Assembly (NCBI GenBank): GCA_036785325.1
Contig: JAXIVH010000506.1
Coordinates: 1-64,000 of the forward strand
Source: Urophycis tenuis
Lineage: Eukaryota; Chordata; Actinopteri; Gadiformes; Phycidae
Direction of reading: 5' to 3'
Length of the DNA: 64,000 nt
Position numbers and translations under genes: made by a program. The notes below the pieces were generated by a model. The model was given only the letters and a program-made list of their open reading frames with translations. It was not told where the DNA came from and made no database searches. How positions within the stretch are numbered: the first letter of the stretch is position 1; every line of letters begins with the position of its first letter. Positions 45,785-57,569 of this stretch are shown in pieces.

Positions 45785-48571
45785 GGTAACGTTGAGGTAA
45801 GTAAAGGTAAGTAAAACACTTTTTAGGATACATTGTTTTGGTTATGGAGAGGAGGGGGCACATACTTACCCCCTGACCAGCACAAACCAGTTGTTAACAC
45901 CGCTAGGTAGCCCTGGTTTGGCCAATCAGGGCCGGAGCTTGGTTCTTGTCCTCTGTTGGGTCCAGATGAACTAGCAGAAAACTGGGGTCACGAAGGACCG
46001 AGGCCAGCCGTGACAAAGCACTGCCTCCACGGTCCCCCAATGCAGCTATCCTCAGCGATGGGTGTCCAGACCTAGGAAAGACCAAGACCAGCCCCGACCA
46101 GCGGTGCCTTCCCAGTCGGTCCCAGGGTAGGAAAGGCCAAGGCCAGCCGCGACTAAGCACTGCCTCCCTGGCCCCTCCAGGACCCCATGCCGAACAGCCT
46201 GTTAATAACAATTCCTGTGCCCCATACACCGCGCGACTACAGAGATTGTGTAGGAAGTTGACCTTAGAGAAGACTCAATGGCTTACTTTCCTCACCCAAA
46301 ACAACAATTTCTTGGGGTAGTCTATTCTCGCCGTAGGTACTTCGGTAATGGGTTTTTTTGTGAAAAGTTTTCCGGATGAAATGCATGCTGGGTAATTGTC
46401 TTCTTCCTCCAATATGTCAAGTGTAGGTTAAGGTTAGGGTAGATTTAGGGGTAGAGTTAGCAGTTAACCTTAACGTTAGGTTTGAAGTAAATGGGAGGGG
46501 TTGCGGTTAGGGTTAAGGTTAGGGCTGAGGTTAGGGTTAGGTATAAGGTTACGGTTTAGGGTTAAGGTTAGGGTTAAGGTTAGGGTTACGGTTAGGGCTA
46601 AGGTTAGGGCTAAGGTTAGAGTAAGGGTTAGGGTTAGCGTTACGGTTAGGGTAAGGTTAGGGTTAGGGTTAGAGGTTAGGGGTTAGGGGTTAGGGTTAAG
46701 ATGAGGGCTGAGGTTAGGGTTAAGGTTAGGGCTGAGGTTAGGGTTAGGTTTAAGGTTAGGGATAAGGATAGGGTTGGGGTTACGGCTGAGATTGGGGTTA
46801 AGGTTAGGGTTGAGGTTAGGGTTAGTGTTATGGATAAGGTTAGGTTAAGTGTTAGGGCCAAGGTTAGGGTTAAGGTTATGGTTAAGATTAGGGTTAGGGC
46901 TAGAATTAGGGTTAGGGCTAAGGTTAGGGTTAGGGTTATGGCTGAGGTTAGGGTTAAGGTTAGGTTTGAGGTTAGTGTTAAGGTTAGGGCCAAGGTTAGG
47001 GTTAGGGTTAAGGTTAGGGTTAGGGCTAAGGTAAGGGTTAGGGTTATGGCTGAGGCTAGGGTTAGGGCTAAAGTTAGGGCAAAGGTTAGAGTTAGGGTTA
47101 GCGTTAGAGTTAGGGTAGGGTTAGTGTTGGAGGTTAGGGTAGGCTTAGGGTTAGAGTTAGAGTAGGGGTTAGGGTTAGAGTTAGAGTAGGGGTTAGGGTT
47201 AGTGTTAAGGCTAAGGTTAGGGGTTGAGGTTAGTGTTAAGATTAGGGCCAAGGTAAGGGTTAGTGTTAGGGTTGAGTTAGGGTTAGGGCTAAGGTTAGGC
47301 CTATGGTTAGGGTTGGGGTTGAGGTTATCCCTAGGGTTAGAGTTAGAGCTAGAGATTGAGGAAGGTAGAGTCAAGGTGAGACAGTCTGTACGGACTGAAC
47401 TCACCCCCGCCGGATCGGGCTAGTACACTCTATCTCCCCCAACTCCCTCATTTCCATGAGGGAAGACAGGGGAGAAGAGATGGGAGGAGTATATATATTT
47501 AATATATATTTTTTTAGTTAATAAATACATCGAGAGACTCACAGCTGGAGTGGGTTTTAATCTTTGTATTCAAGGTTGTTCCTCCTCTTTTGATTCCTCG
47601 CTGGTGGTGCGTCGTCTCCACCTAGTGGTCGTTTTGTGAAGAAGAGTTATAGAAATAGAAATAGAAATACTCTATTGTTCCCAGGTTGGGAAATTGCATT
47701 AATAGGTAAGTAATAATAATAATAACAATAATAATAGGTAATTGCAATAGTTGGTAAGGTAATCTATATTTGATTTATTTATTTATATTTGTATATTTAT
47801 TTAGTCTATTTATTTATTCATTTTTGTTTATTTATTTATTTAGATAAAGAGGATCACAGCTGGAGTGAGTTTTTAGTCTTTGTGTTAAAGGCTGGTTGCC
47901 TTCTTTTGATTCTTCAGTGGTGGTCCATCGCCTCCATCTAGTGGTCGTTTTGTGAATAACAGTTGGTAAGGTAATATAAATGGGTTGTGTAGAGAGCCCG
48001 TTCTTTCGATGGCCCTGGCTCGGTTAGGTTCGTTAGAGTTATCTCGATGACCCCCCCCCCACCTCATCCAACGACTCGGTAGTTGAATAGGGGATCAAAG
48101 GCAGTTGCACTCGCCAATATCTAGTCATCCGCAGCTCTCTTTTCCCATATTACCAAGAATGAAGTAAAACGAAATGGTTATCTGTCTTGTTGTGATATAA
48201 CCGCTGATTTGGAGATATAGACTTGTTTTTCCTTTTCCCAAAGGTTTTCTTTGTTCCAAGATGAAGGTCAATCTAGTTTGATTGAAGGTACTTCCAATGC
48301 ATTGGTATATTTACTTATTTGAATAAAGACGAGTCACAGCTGGAGTGAGACTTTTCTTTTCCATTTCTATTTGAGTATAAACGTGCTATCGAAATATTAG
48401 GACACGTCATCAGTAGTGGACCCTGGGATCATAGGGTGTTTCTGGCCATTGTCACTATACACCCTCACCCAAGGGAGGCCCCCCCGAGAGTGATCAATTC
48501 TCAAGGTGTGTCGTTTCCGAAATGGAATTGGTATTGGGTTTAAGCTTTTTCAAGGAGTGATCATTTGTTGA
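45785..48571 (+). repeat. Unit 20, long form
   Basis: 2787 bp; telomere-like field 46425-47317; module D 47318-48028. Starts AACGTTGAGG; L tail with GGTATTGGG, which distinguishes it from units 13 and 18. With unit 21 it forms another 4860-bp L+S dimer. Confidence 0.97.
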
Positions 48572-50644
48572 GGTAACGTCGAGGTAAGTAAAGGTAAGTA
48601 AAACACTTTTTAGGATACATTGTTTTGGTTATGGAGAGGAGGGGGCACATACTTACCCCCTGACCAGCACAAACCAGTTGTTAACACCGCTAGGTAGCCC
48701 TGGTTTGGCCAATCAGGGCCGGAGCTTGGTTCTTGTCCTCTGTTGGGTCCAGATGAACTAGCAGAAAACTGGGGTCACGAAGGACCGAGGCCAGCCGTGA
48801 CAAAGCACTGCCTCCACGGTCCCCCAATGCAGCTATCCTCAGCGATGGGTGTCCAGACCTAGGAAAGACCAAGACCAGCCCCGACCAGCGGTGCCTTCCC
48901 AGTCGGTCCCAGGGTAGGAAAGGCCAAGGCCAGCCGCGACTAAGCACTGCCTCCCTGGCCCCTCCAGGACCCCATGCCGAACAGCCTGTTAATAACAATT
49001 CCTGTGCCCCATACACCGCGCGACTACAGAGATTGTGTAGGAAGTTGACCTTAGAGAAGACTCAATGGCTTACTTTCCTCACCCAAAACAACAATTTCTT
49101 GGGGTAGTCTATTCTCGCCGTAGGTACTTCGGTAATGGTTTTTTTTGTGAAAAGTTTTCCGGATGAAATGCATGCTGGGTAATTGTCTTCTTCCTCCAAT
49201 ATGTCAAGTGTAGGTTAAGGTTAGGGTAGATTTAGGGGTAGAGTTAGCAGTTAACCTTAACGTTAGGTTTGAAGTAAATGGGAGGGGTTGCGGTTAGGGT
49301 TAAGGTTAGGGCTGAGGTTAGGGTTAGGTATAAGGTTACGGTTTAGGGTTAAGGTTAGGGTTAAGGTTAGGGTTACGGTTAGGGCTAAGGTTAGGGCTAA
49401 GGTTAGAGTAAGGGTTAGGGTTAGCGTTACGGTTAGGGTAAGGTTAGGGTTAGGGTTAGAGGTTAGGGGTTAGGGGTTAGGGTTAAGATGAGGGCTGAGG
49501 TTAGGGTTAAGGTTAGGGCTGAGGTTAGGGTTAGGTTTAAGGTTAGGGATAAGGATAGGGTTGGGGTTACGGCTGAGATTGGGGTTAAGGTTAGGGTTGA
49601 GGTTAGGGTTAGTGTTATGGATAAGGTTAGGTTAAGTGTTAGGGCCAAGGTTAGGGTTAAGGTTATGGTTAAGATTAGGGTTAGGGCTAGAATTAGGGTT
49701 AGGGCTAAGGTTAGGGTTAGGGTTATGGCTGAGGTTAGGGTTAAGGTTAGGTTTGAGGTTAGTGTTAAGGTTAGGGCCAAGGTTAGGGTTAGGGTTAAGG
49801 TTAGGGTTAGGGCTAAGGTAAGGGTTAGGGTTATGGCTGAGGCTAGGGTTAGGGCTAAAGTTAGGGTAAAGGTTAGAGTTAGGGTTAGCGTTAGAGTTAG
49901 GGTAGGGTTAGTGTTGGAGGTTAGGGTAGGCTTAGGGTTAGAGTTAGAGTAGGGGTTAGGGTTAGAGTTAGAGTAGGGGTTAGGGTTAGTGTTAAGGCTA
50001 AGGTTAGGGGTTGAGGTTAGTGTTAAGATTAGGGCCAAGGTAAGGGTTAGTGTTAGGGTTGAGTTAGGGTTAGGGCTAAGGTTAGGCCTATGGTTAGGGT
50101 TGGGTTCGTTAGAGTTATCTCGATGACCCCCCCCACCTCATCCAACGACTCGGTAGTTGAATAGGGGATCAAAGGCAGTTGCACTCGCCAATATCTAGTC
50201 ATCCGCAGCTCTCTTTTCCCATATTACCAAGAATGAAGTAAAACGAAATGGTTATCTGTCTTGTTGTGATATAACCGCTGATTTGGAGATATAGACTTGT
50301 TTTTCCTTTTCCCAAAGGTTTTCTTTGTTCCAAGATGAAGGTCAATCTTGTTTGATTGAAGGTACTTCCAATGCATTGGTATATTTACTTATTTGAATAA
50401 AGACGAGTCACAGCTGGAGTGAGACTTTTCTATTCAATTTCTATTTGAGTATAAACGTGCTATCGAAATATTAGGACACGTCATCAGTAGTGGACCCTGG
50501 GATCATAGGGTGTTTCTGGCCATTGTCACTATACACCCTCACCCAAGGGAGGCCCCCCCGAGAGTGATCAATTCTCAAGGTGTGTCGTTTCCGAAATGGA
50601 ATTGGTATTGGGTTTAAGCTTTTTTAGGAGTGATCATTTGTTGA
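48572..50644 (+). repeat. Unit 21, short form, S-beta tail
   Basis: 2073 bp; telomere-like field 49212-50104. GG plus eight T in the T-run; TATTCAATT tail. Confidence 0.97.
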
Positions 50645-52717
50645 GGTAACGTTGAGGTAAGTAAAGGTAAGTAAAACACTTTTTAGGATACATTGTTTTG
50701 GTTATGGAGAGGAGGGGGCACATACTTACCCCCTGACCAGCACAAACCAGTTGTTAACACCGCTAGGTAGCCCTGGTTTGGCCAATCAGGGCCGGAGCTT
50801 GGTTCTTGTCCTCTGTTGGGTCCAGATGAACTAGCAGAAAACTGGGGTCACGAAGGACCGAGGCCAGCCGTGACAAAGCACTGCCTCCACGGTCCCCCAA
50901 TGCAGCTATCCTCAGCGATGGGTGTCCAGACCTAGGAAAGACCAAGACCAGCCCCGACCAGCGGTGCCTTCCCAGTCGGTCCCAGGGTAGGAAAGGCCAA
51001 GGCCAGCCGCGACTAAGCACTGCCTCCCTGGCCCCTCCAGGACCCCATGCCGAACAGCCTGTTAATAACAATTCCTGTGCCCCATACACCGCGCGACTAC
51101 AGAGATTGTGTAGGAAGTTGACCTTAGAGAAGACTCAATGGCTTACTTTCCTCACCCAAAACAACAATTTCTTGGGGTAGTCTATTCTCGCCGTAGGTAC
51201 TTCGGTAATGGGTTTTTTTGTGAAAAGTTTTCCGGATGAAATGCATGCTGGGTAATTGTCTTCTTCCTCCAATATGTCAAGTGTAGGTTAAGGTTAGGGT
51301 AGATTTAGGGGTAGAGTTAGCAGTTAACCTTAACGTTAGGTTTGAAGTAAATGGGAGGGGTTGCGGTTAGGGTTAAGGTTAGGGCTGAGGTTAGGGTTAG
51401 GTATAAGGTTACGGTTTAGGGTTAAGGTTAGGGTTAAGGTTAGGGTTACGGTTAGGGCTAAGGTTAGGGCTAAGGTTAGAGTAAGGGTTAGGGTTAGCGT
51501 TACGGTTAGGGTAAGGTTAGGGTTAGGGTTAGAGGTTAGGGGTTAGGGGTTAGGGTTAAGATGAGGGCTGAGGTTAGGGTTAAGGTTAGGGCTGAGGTTA
51601 GGGTTAGGTTTAAGGTTAGGGATAAGGATAGGGTTGGGGTTACGGCTGAGATTGGGGTTAAGGTTAGGGTTGAGGTTAGGGTTAGTGTTATGGATAAGGT
51701 TAGGTTAAGTGTTAGGGCCAAGGTTAGGGTTAAGGTTATGGTTAAGATTAGGGTTAGGGCTAGAATTAGGGTTAGGGCTAAGGTTAGGGTTAGGGTTATG
51801 GCTGAGGTTAGGGTTAAGGTTAGGTTTGAGGTTAGTGTTAAGGTTAGGGCCAAGGTTAGGGTTAGGGTTAAGGTTAGGGTTAGGGCTAAGGTAAGGGTTA
51901 GGGTTATGGCTGAGGCTAGGGTTAGGGCTAAAGTTAGGGCAAAGGTTAGAGTTAGGGTTAGCGTTAGAGTTAGGGTAGGGTTAGTGTTGGAGGTTAGGGT
52001 AGGCTTAGGGTTAGAGTTAGAGTAGGGGTTAGGGTTAGAGTTAGAGTAGGGGTTAGGGTTAGTGTTAAGGCTAAGGTTAGGGGTTGAGGTTAGTGTTAAG
52101 ATTAGGGCCAAGGTAAGGGTTAGTGTTAGGGTTGAGTTAGGGTTAGGGCTAAGGTTAGGCCTATGGTTAGGGTTGGGTTCGTTAGAGTTATCTCGATGAC
52201 CCCCCCCACCTCATCCAACGACTCGGTAGTTGAATAGGGGATCAAAGGCAGTTGCACTCGCCAATATCTAGTCATCCGCAGCTCTCTTTTCCCATATTAC
52301 CAAGAATGAAGTAAAACGAAATGGTTATCTGTCTTGTTGTGATATAACCGCTGATTTGGAGATATAGACTTGTTTTTCCTTTTCCCAAAGGTTTTCTTTG
52401 TTCCAAGATGAAGGTCAATCTTGTTTGATTGAAGGTACTTCCAATGCATTGGTATATTTACTTATTTGAATAAAGACGAGTCACAGCTGGAGTGAGACTT
52501 TTCTATTCAATTTCTATTTGAGTATAAACGTGCTATCGAAATATTAGGACACGTCATCAGTAGTGGACCCTGGGATCATAGGGTGTTTCTGGCCATTGTC
52601 ACTATACACCCTCACCCAAGGGAGGCCCCCCCGAGAGTGATCAATTCTCAAGGTGTGTCGTTTCCGAAATGGAATTGGTATTGGGTTTAAGCTTTTTTAG
52701 GAGTGATCATTTGTTGA
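50645..52717 (+). repeat. Unit 22, short form with L-type module B (mosaic)
   Basis: 2073 bp; telomere-like field 51285-52177. It has the S junction and S-beta tail, but the base at 51940 is C (GTTAGGGCAAAGG), the allele of all L units and of no other S unit. Its T-run is GGG plus seven T, like most L units. It is therefore an L-type front half joined to an S-type back half within the last 240 bp of module B. Confidence 0.96.
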
Positions 52718-55496
52718 GGTAACGTTGAGGTAAGTAAAGGTAAGTAAAACACTTTTTAGGATACATTGTTTTGGTTATGGAGAGGAGGGGGCACATACTT
52801 ACCCCCTGACCAGCACAAACCAGTTGTTAACACCGCTAGGTAGCCCTGGTTTGGCCAATCAGGGCCGGAGCTTGGTTCTTGTCCTCTGTTGGGTCCAGAT
52901 GAACTAGCAGAAAACTGGGGTCACGAAGGACCGAGGCCAGCCGTGACAAAGCACTGCCTCCACGGTCCCCCATGCAGCTATCCTCAGCGATGGGTGTCCA
53001 GACCTAGGAAAGACCAAGACCAGCCCCGACCAGCGGTGCCTTCCCAGTCGGTCCCAGGGTAGGAAAGGCCAAGGCCAGCCGCGACTAAGCACTGCCTCCC
53101 TGGCCCCTCCAGGACCCCATGCCGAACAGCCTGTTAATAACAATTCCTGTGCCCCATACACCGCGCGACTACAGAGATTGTGTAGGAAGTTGACCTTAGA
53201 GAAGACTCAATGGCTTACTTTCCTCACCCAAAACAACAATTTCTTGGGGTAGTCTATTCTCGCCGTAGGTACTTCGGTAATGGGTTTTTTTGTGAAAAGT
53301 TTTCCGGATGAAATGCATGCTGGGTAATTGTCTTCTTCCTCCAATATGTCAAGTGTAGGTTAAGGTTAGGGTAGATTTAGGGGTAGAGTTAGCAGTTAAC
53401 CTTAACGTTAGGTTTGAAGTAAATGGGAGGGATTGCGGTTAGGGTTAAGGTTAGGGCTGAGGTTAGGGTTAGGTATAAGGTTACGGTTTAGGGTTAAGGT
53501 TAGGGTTAAGGTTAGGGTTACGGTTAGGGCTAAGGTTAGGGCTAAGGTTAGAGTAAGGGTTAGGGTTAGCGTTACGGTTAGGGTAAGGTTAGGGTTAGGG
53601 TTAGAGGTTAGGGGTTAGGGTTAAGATGAGGGCTGAGGTTAGGGTTAAGGTTAGGGCTGAGGTTAGGGTTAGGTTTAAGGTTAGGGATAAGGTTAGGGTT
53701 GGGGTTACGGCTGAGATTGGGGTTAAGGTTAGGGTTGAGGTTAGGGTTAGTGTTATGGATAAGGTTAGGTTAAGTGTTAGGGCCAAGGTTAGGGTTAAGG
53801 TTATGGTTAAGATTAGGGTTAGGGCTAGAATTAGGGTTAGGGCTAAGGTTAGGGTTAGGGTTATGGCTGAGGTTAGGGTTAAGGTTAGGTTTGAGGTTAG
53901 TGTTAAGGTTAGGGCCAAGGTTAGGGTTAGGGTTAAGGTTAGGGTTAGGGCTAAGGTAAGGGTTAGGGTTATGGCTGAGGCTAGGGTTAGGGCTAAAGTT
54001 AGGGCAAAGGTTAGAGTTAGGGTTAGCGTTAGAGTTAGGGTAGGGTTAGTGTTGGAGGTTAGGGTAGGCTTAGGGTTAGAGTTAGAGTAGGGGTTAGGGT
54101 TAGAGTTAGAGTAGGGGTTAGGGTTAGTGTTAAGGCTAAGGTTAGGGGTTGAGGTTAGTGTTAAGATTAGGGCCAAGGTAAGGGTTAGTGTTAGGGTTGA
54201 GTTAGGGTTAGGGCTAAGGTTAGGCCTATGGTTAGGGTTGGGGTTGAGGTTATCCCTAGGGTTAGAGTTAGAGCTAGAGATTGAGGAAGGTAGAGTCAAG
54301 GTGAGACAGTCTGTACGGACTGAACTCACCCCCGCCGGATCGGGCTAGTACACTCTATCTCCCCCAACTCCCTCATTTCCATGAGGGAAGACAGGGGAGA
54401 AGAGATGGGAGGAGTATATATATTTAATATATATTTTTTTAGTTAATAAATACATCGAGAGACTCACAGCTGGAGTGGGTTTTAATCTTTGTATTCAAGG
54501 TTGTTCCTCCTCTTTTGATTCCTCGCTGGTGGTGCGTCGTCTCCACCTAGTGGTCGTTTTGTGAAGAAGAGTTATAGAAATAGAAATAGAAATACTCTAT
54601 TGTTCCCAGGTTGGGAAATTGCATTAATAGGTAAGTAATAATAATAATAACAATAATAATAGGTAATTGCAATAGTTGGTAAGGTAATCTATATTTGATT
54701 TATTTATTTATATTTGTATATTTATTTAGTCTATTTATTTATTCATTTTTGTTTATTTATTTATTTAGATAAAGAGGATCACAGCTGGAGTGAGTTTTTA
54801 GTCTTTGTGTTAAAGGCTGGTTGCCTTCTTTTGATTCTTCAGTGGTGGTCCATCGCCTCCATCTAGTGGTCGTTTTGTGAATAACAGTTGGTAAGGTAAT
54901 ATAAATGGGTTGTGTAGAGAGCCCGTTCTTTCGATGGCCCTGGCTCGGTTAGGTTCGTTAGAGTTATCTCGATGACCCCCCCCCCACCTCATCCAACGAC
55001 TCGGTAGTTGAATAGGGGATCAAAGGCAGTTGCACTCGCCAATATCTAGTCATCCGCAGCTCTCTTTTCCCATATTACCAAGAATGAAGTAAAACGAAAT
55101 GGTTATCTGTCTTGTTGTGATATAACCGCTGATTTGGAGATATAGACTTGTTTTTCCTTTTCCCAAAGGTTTTCTTTGTTCCAAGATGAAGGTCAATCTA
55201 GTTTGGTTGAAGGTACTTCCAATGCATTGGTATATTTACTTATTTGAATAAAGACGAGTCACAGCTGGAGTGAGACTTTTCTTTTCCATTTCTATTTGAG
55301 TATAAACGTGCTATCGAAATATTAGGACACGTCATCAGTAGTGGACCCTGGGATCATAGGGTGTTTCTGGCCATTGTCACTATACACCCTCACCCAAGGG
55401 AGGCCCCCCCGAGAGTGATCAATTCTCAAGGTGTGTCGTTTCCGAAATGGAATTGGTATTGGGTTTAAGCTTTTTCAAGGAGTGATCATTTGTTGA
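52718..55496 (+). repeat. Unit 23, long form, mosaic of two L lineages
   Basis: 2779 bp; telomere-like field 53357-54242; module D 54243-54953. The front carries the rare-lineage markers (GGGATTGCGG, missing heptamer, GATAAGGTTAGG at 53693) and a 1-bp deletion in module A near 52972, shared only with unit 25. From 53910 on it has common L alleles, and its tail has GTTTGGTTG as in units 7 and 26. The switch lies between 53693 and 53910. Confidence 0.96.
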
Positions 55497-57569
55497 GGTA
55501 ACGTCGAGGTAAGTAAAGGTAAGTAAAACACTTTTTAGGATACATTGTTTTGGTTATGGAGAGGAGGGGGCACATACTTACCCCCTGACCAGCACAAACC
55601 AGTTGTTAACACCGCTAGGTAGCCCTGGTTTGGCCAATCAGGGCCGGAGCTTGGTTCTTGTCCTCTGTTGGGTCCAGATGAACTAGCAGAAAACTGGGGT
55701 CACGAAGGACCGAGGCCAGCCGTGACAAAGCACTGCCTCCACGGTCCCCCAATGCAGCTATCCTCAGCGATGGGTGTCCAGACCTAGGAAAGACCAAGAC
55801 CAGCCCCGACCAGCGGTGCCTTCCCAGTCGGTCCCAGGGTAGGAAAGGCCAAGGCCAGCCGCGACTAAGCACTGCCTCCCTGGCCCCTCCAGGACCCCAT
55901 GCCGAACAGCCTGTTAATAACAATTCCTGTGCCCCATACACCGCGCGACTACAGAGATTGTGTAGGAAGTTGACCTTAGAGAAGACTCAATGGCTTACTT
56001 TCCTCACCCAAAACAACAATTTCTTGGGGTAGTCTATTCTCGCCGTAGGTACTTCGGTAATGGTTTTTTTTGTGAAAAGTTTTCCGGATGAAATGCATGC
56101 TGGGTAATTGTCTTCTTCCTCCAATATGTCAAGTGTAGGTTAAGGTTAGGGTAGATTTAGGGGTAGAGTTAGCAGTTAACCTTAACGTTAGGTTTGAAGT
56201 AAATGGGAGGGGTTGCGGTTAGGGTTAAGGTTAGGGCTGAGGTTAGGGTTAGGTATAAGGTTACGGTTTAGGGTTAAGGTTAGGGTTAAGGTTAGGGTTA
56301 CGGTTAGGGCTAAGGTTAGGGCTAAGGTTAGAGTAAGGGTTAGGGTTAGCGTTACGGTTAGGGTAAGGTTAGGGTTAGGGTTAGAGGTTAGGGGTTAGGG
56401 GTTAGGGTTAAGATGAGGGCTGAGGTTAGGGTTAAGGTTAGGGCTGAGGTTAGGGTTAGGTTTAAGGTTAGGGATAAGGATAGGGTTGGGGTTACGGCTG
56501 AGATTGGGGTTAAGGTTAGGGTTGAGGTTAGGGTTAGTGTTATGGATAAGGTTAGGTTAAGTGTTAGGGCCAAGGTTAGGGTTAAGGTTATGGTTAAGAT
56601 TAGGGTTAGGGCTAGAATTAGGGTTAGGGCTAAGGTTAGGGTTAGGGTTATGGCTGAGGTTAGGGTTAAGGTTAGGTTTGAGGTTAGTGTTAAGGTTAGG
56701 GCCAAGGTTAGGGTTAGGGTTAAGGTTAGGGTTAGGGCTAAGGTAAGGGTTAGGGTTATGGCTGAGGCTAGGGTTAGGGCTAAAGTTAGGGTAAAGGTTA
56801 GAGTTAGGGTTAGCGTTAGAGTTAGGGTAGGGTTAGTGTTGGAGGTTAGGGTAGGCTTAGGGTTAGAGTTAGAGTAGGGGTTAGGGTTAGAGTTAGAGTA
56901 GGGGTTAGGGTTAGTGTTAAGGCTAAGGTTAGGGGTTGAGGTTAGTGTTAAGATTAGGGCCAAGGTAAGGGTTAGTGTTAGGGTTGAGTTAGGGTTAGGG
57001 CTAAGGTTAGGCCTATGGTTAGGGTTGGGTTCGTTAGAGTTATCTCGATGACCCCCCCCACCTCATCCAACGACTCGGTAGTTGAATAGGGGATCAAAGG
57101 CAGTTGCACTCGCCAATATCTAGTCATCCGCAGCTCTCTTTTCCCATATTACCAAGAATGAAGTAAAACGAAATGGTTATCTGTCTTGTTGTGATATAAC
57201 CGCTGATTTGGAGATATAGACTTGTTTTTCCTTTTCCCAAAGGTTTTCTTTGTTCCAAGATGAAGGTCAATCTTGTTTGATTGAAGGTACTTCCAATGCA
57301 TTGGTATATTTACTTATTTGAATAAAGACGAGTCACAGCTGGAGTGAGACTTTTCTATTCAATTTCTATTTGAGTATAAACGTGCTATCGAAATATTAGG
57401 ACACGTCATCAGTAGTGGACCCTGGGATCATAGGGTGTTTCTGGCCATTGTCACTATACACCCTCACCCAAGGGAGGCCCCCCCGAGAGTGATCAATTCT
57501 CAAGGTGTGTCGTTTCCGAAATGGAATTGGTATTGGGTTTAAGCTTTTTTAGGAGTGATCATTTGTTGA
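55497..57569 (+). repeat. Unit 24, short form, S-beta tail
   Basis: 2073 bp; telomere-like field 56137-57029. GG plus eight T in the T-run; TATTCAATT tail; the following unit starts AACGTTGAGG as expected. Confidence 0.97.
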
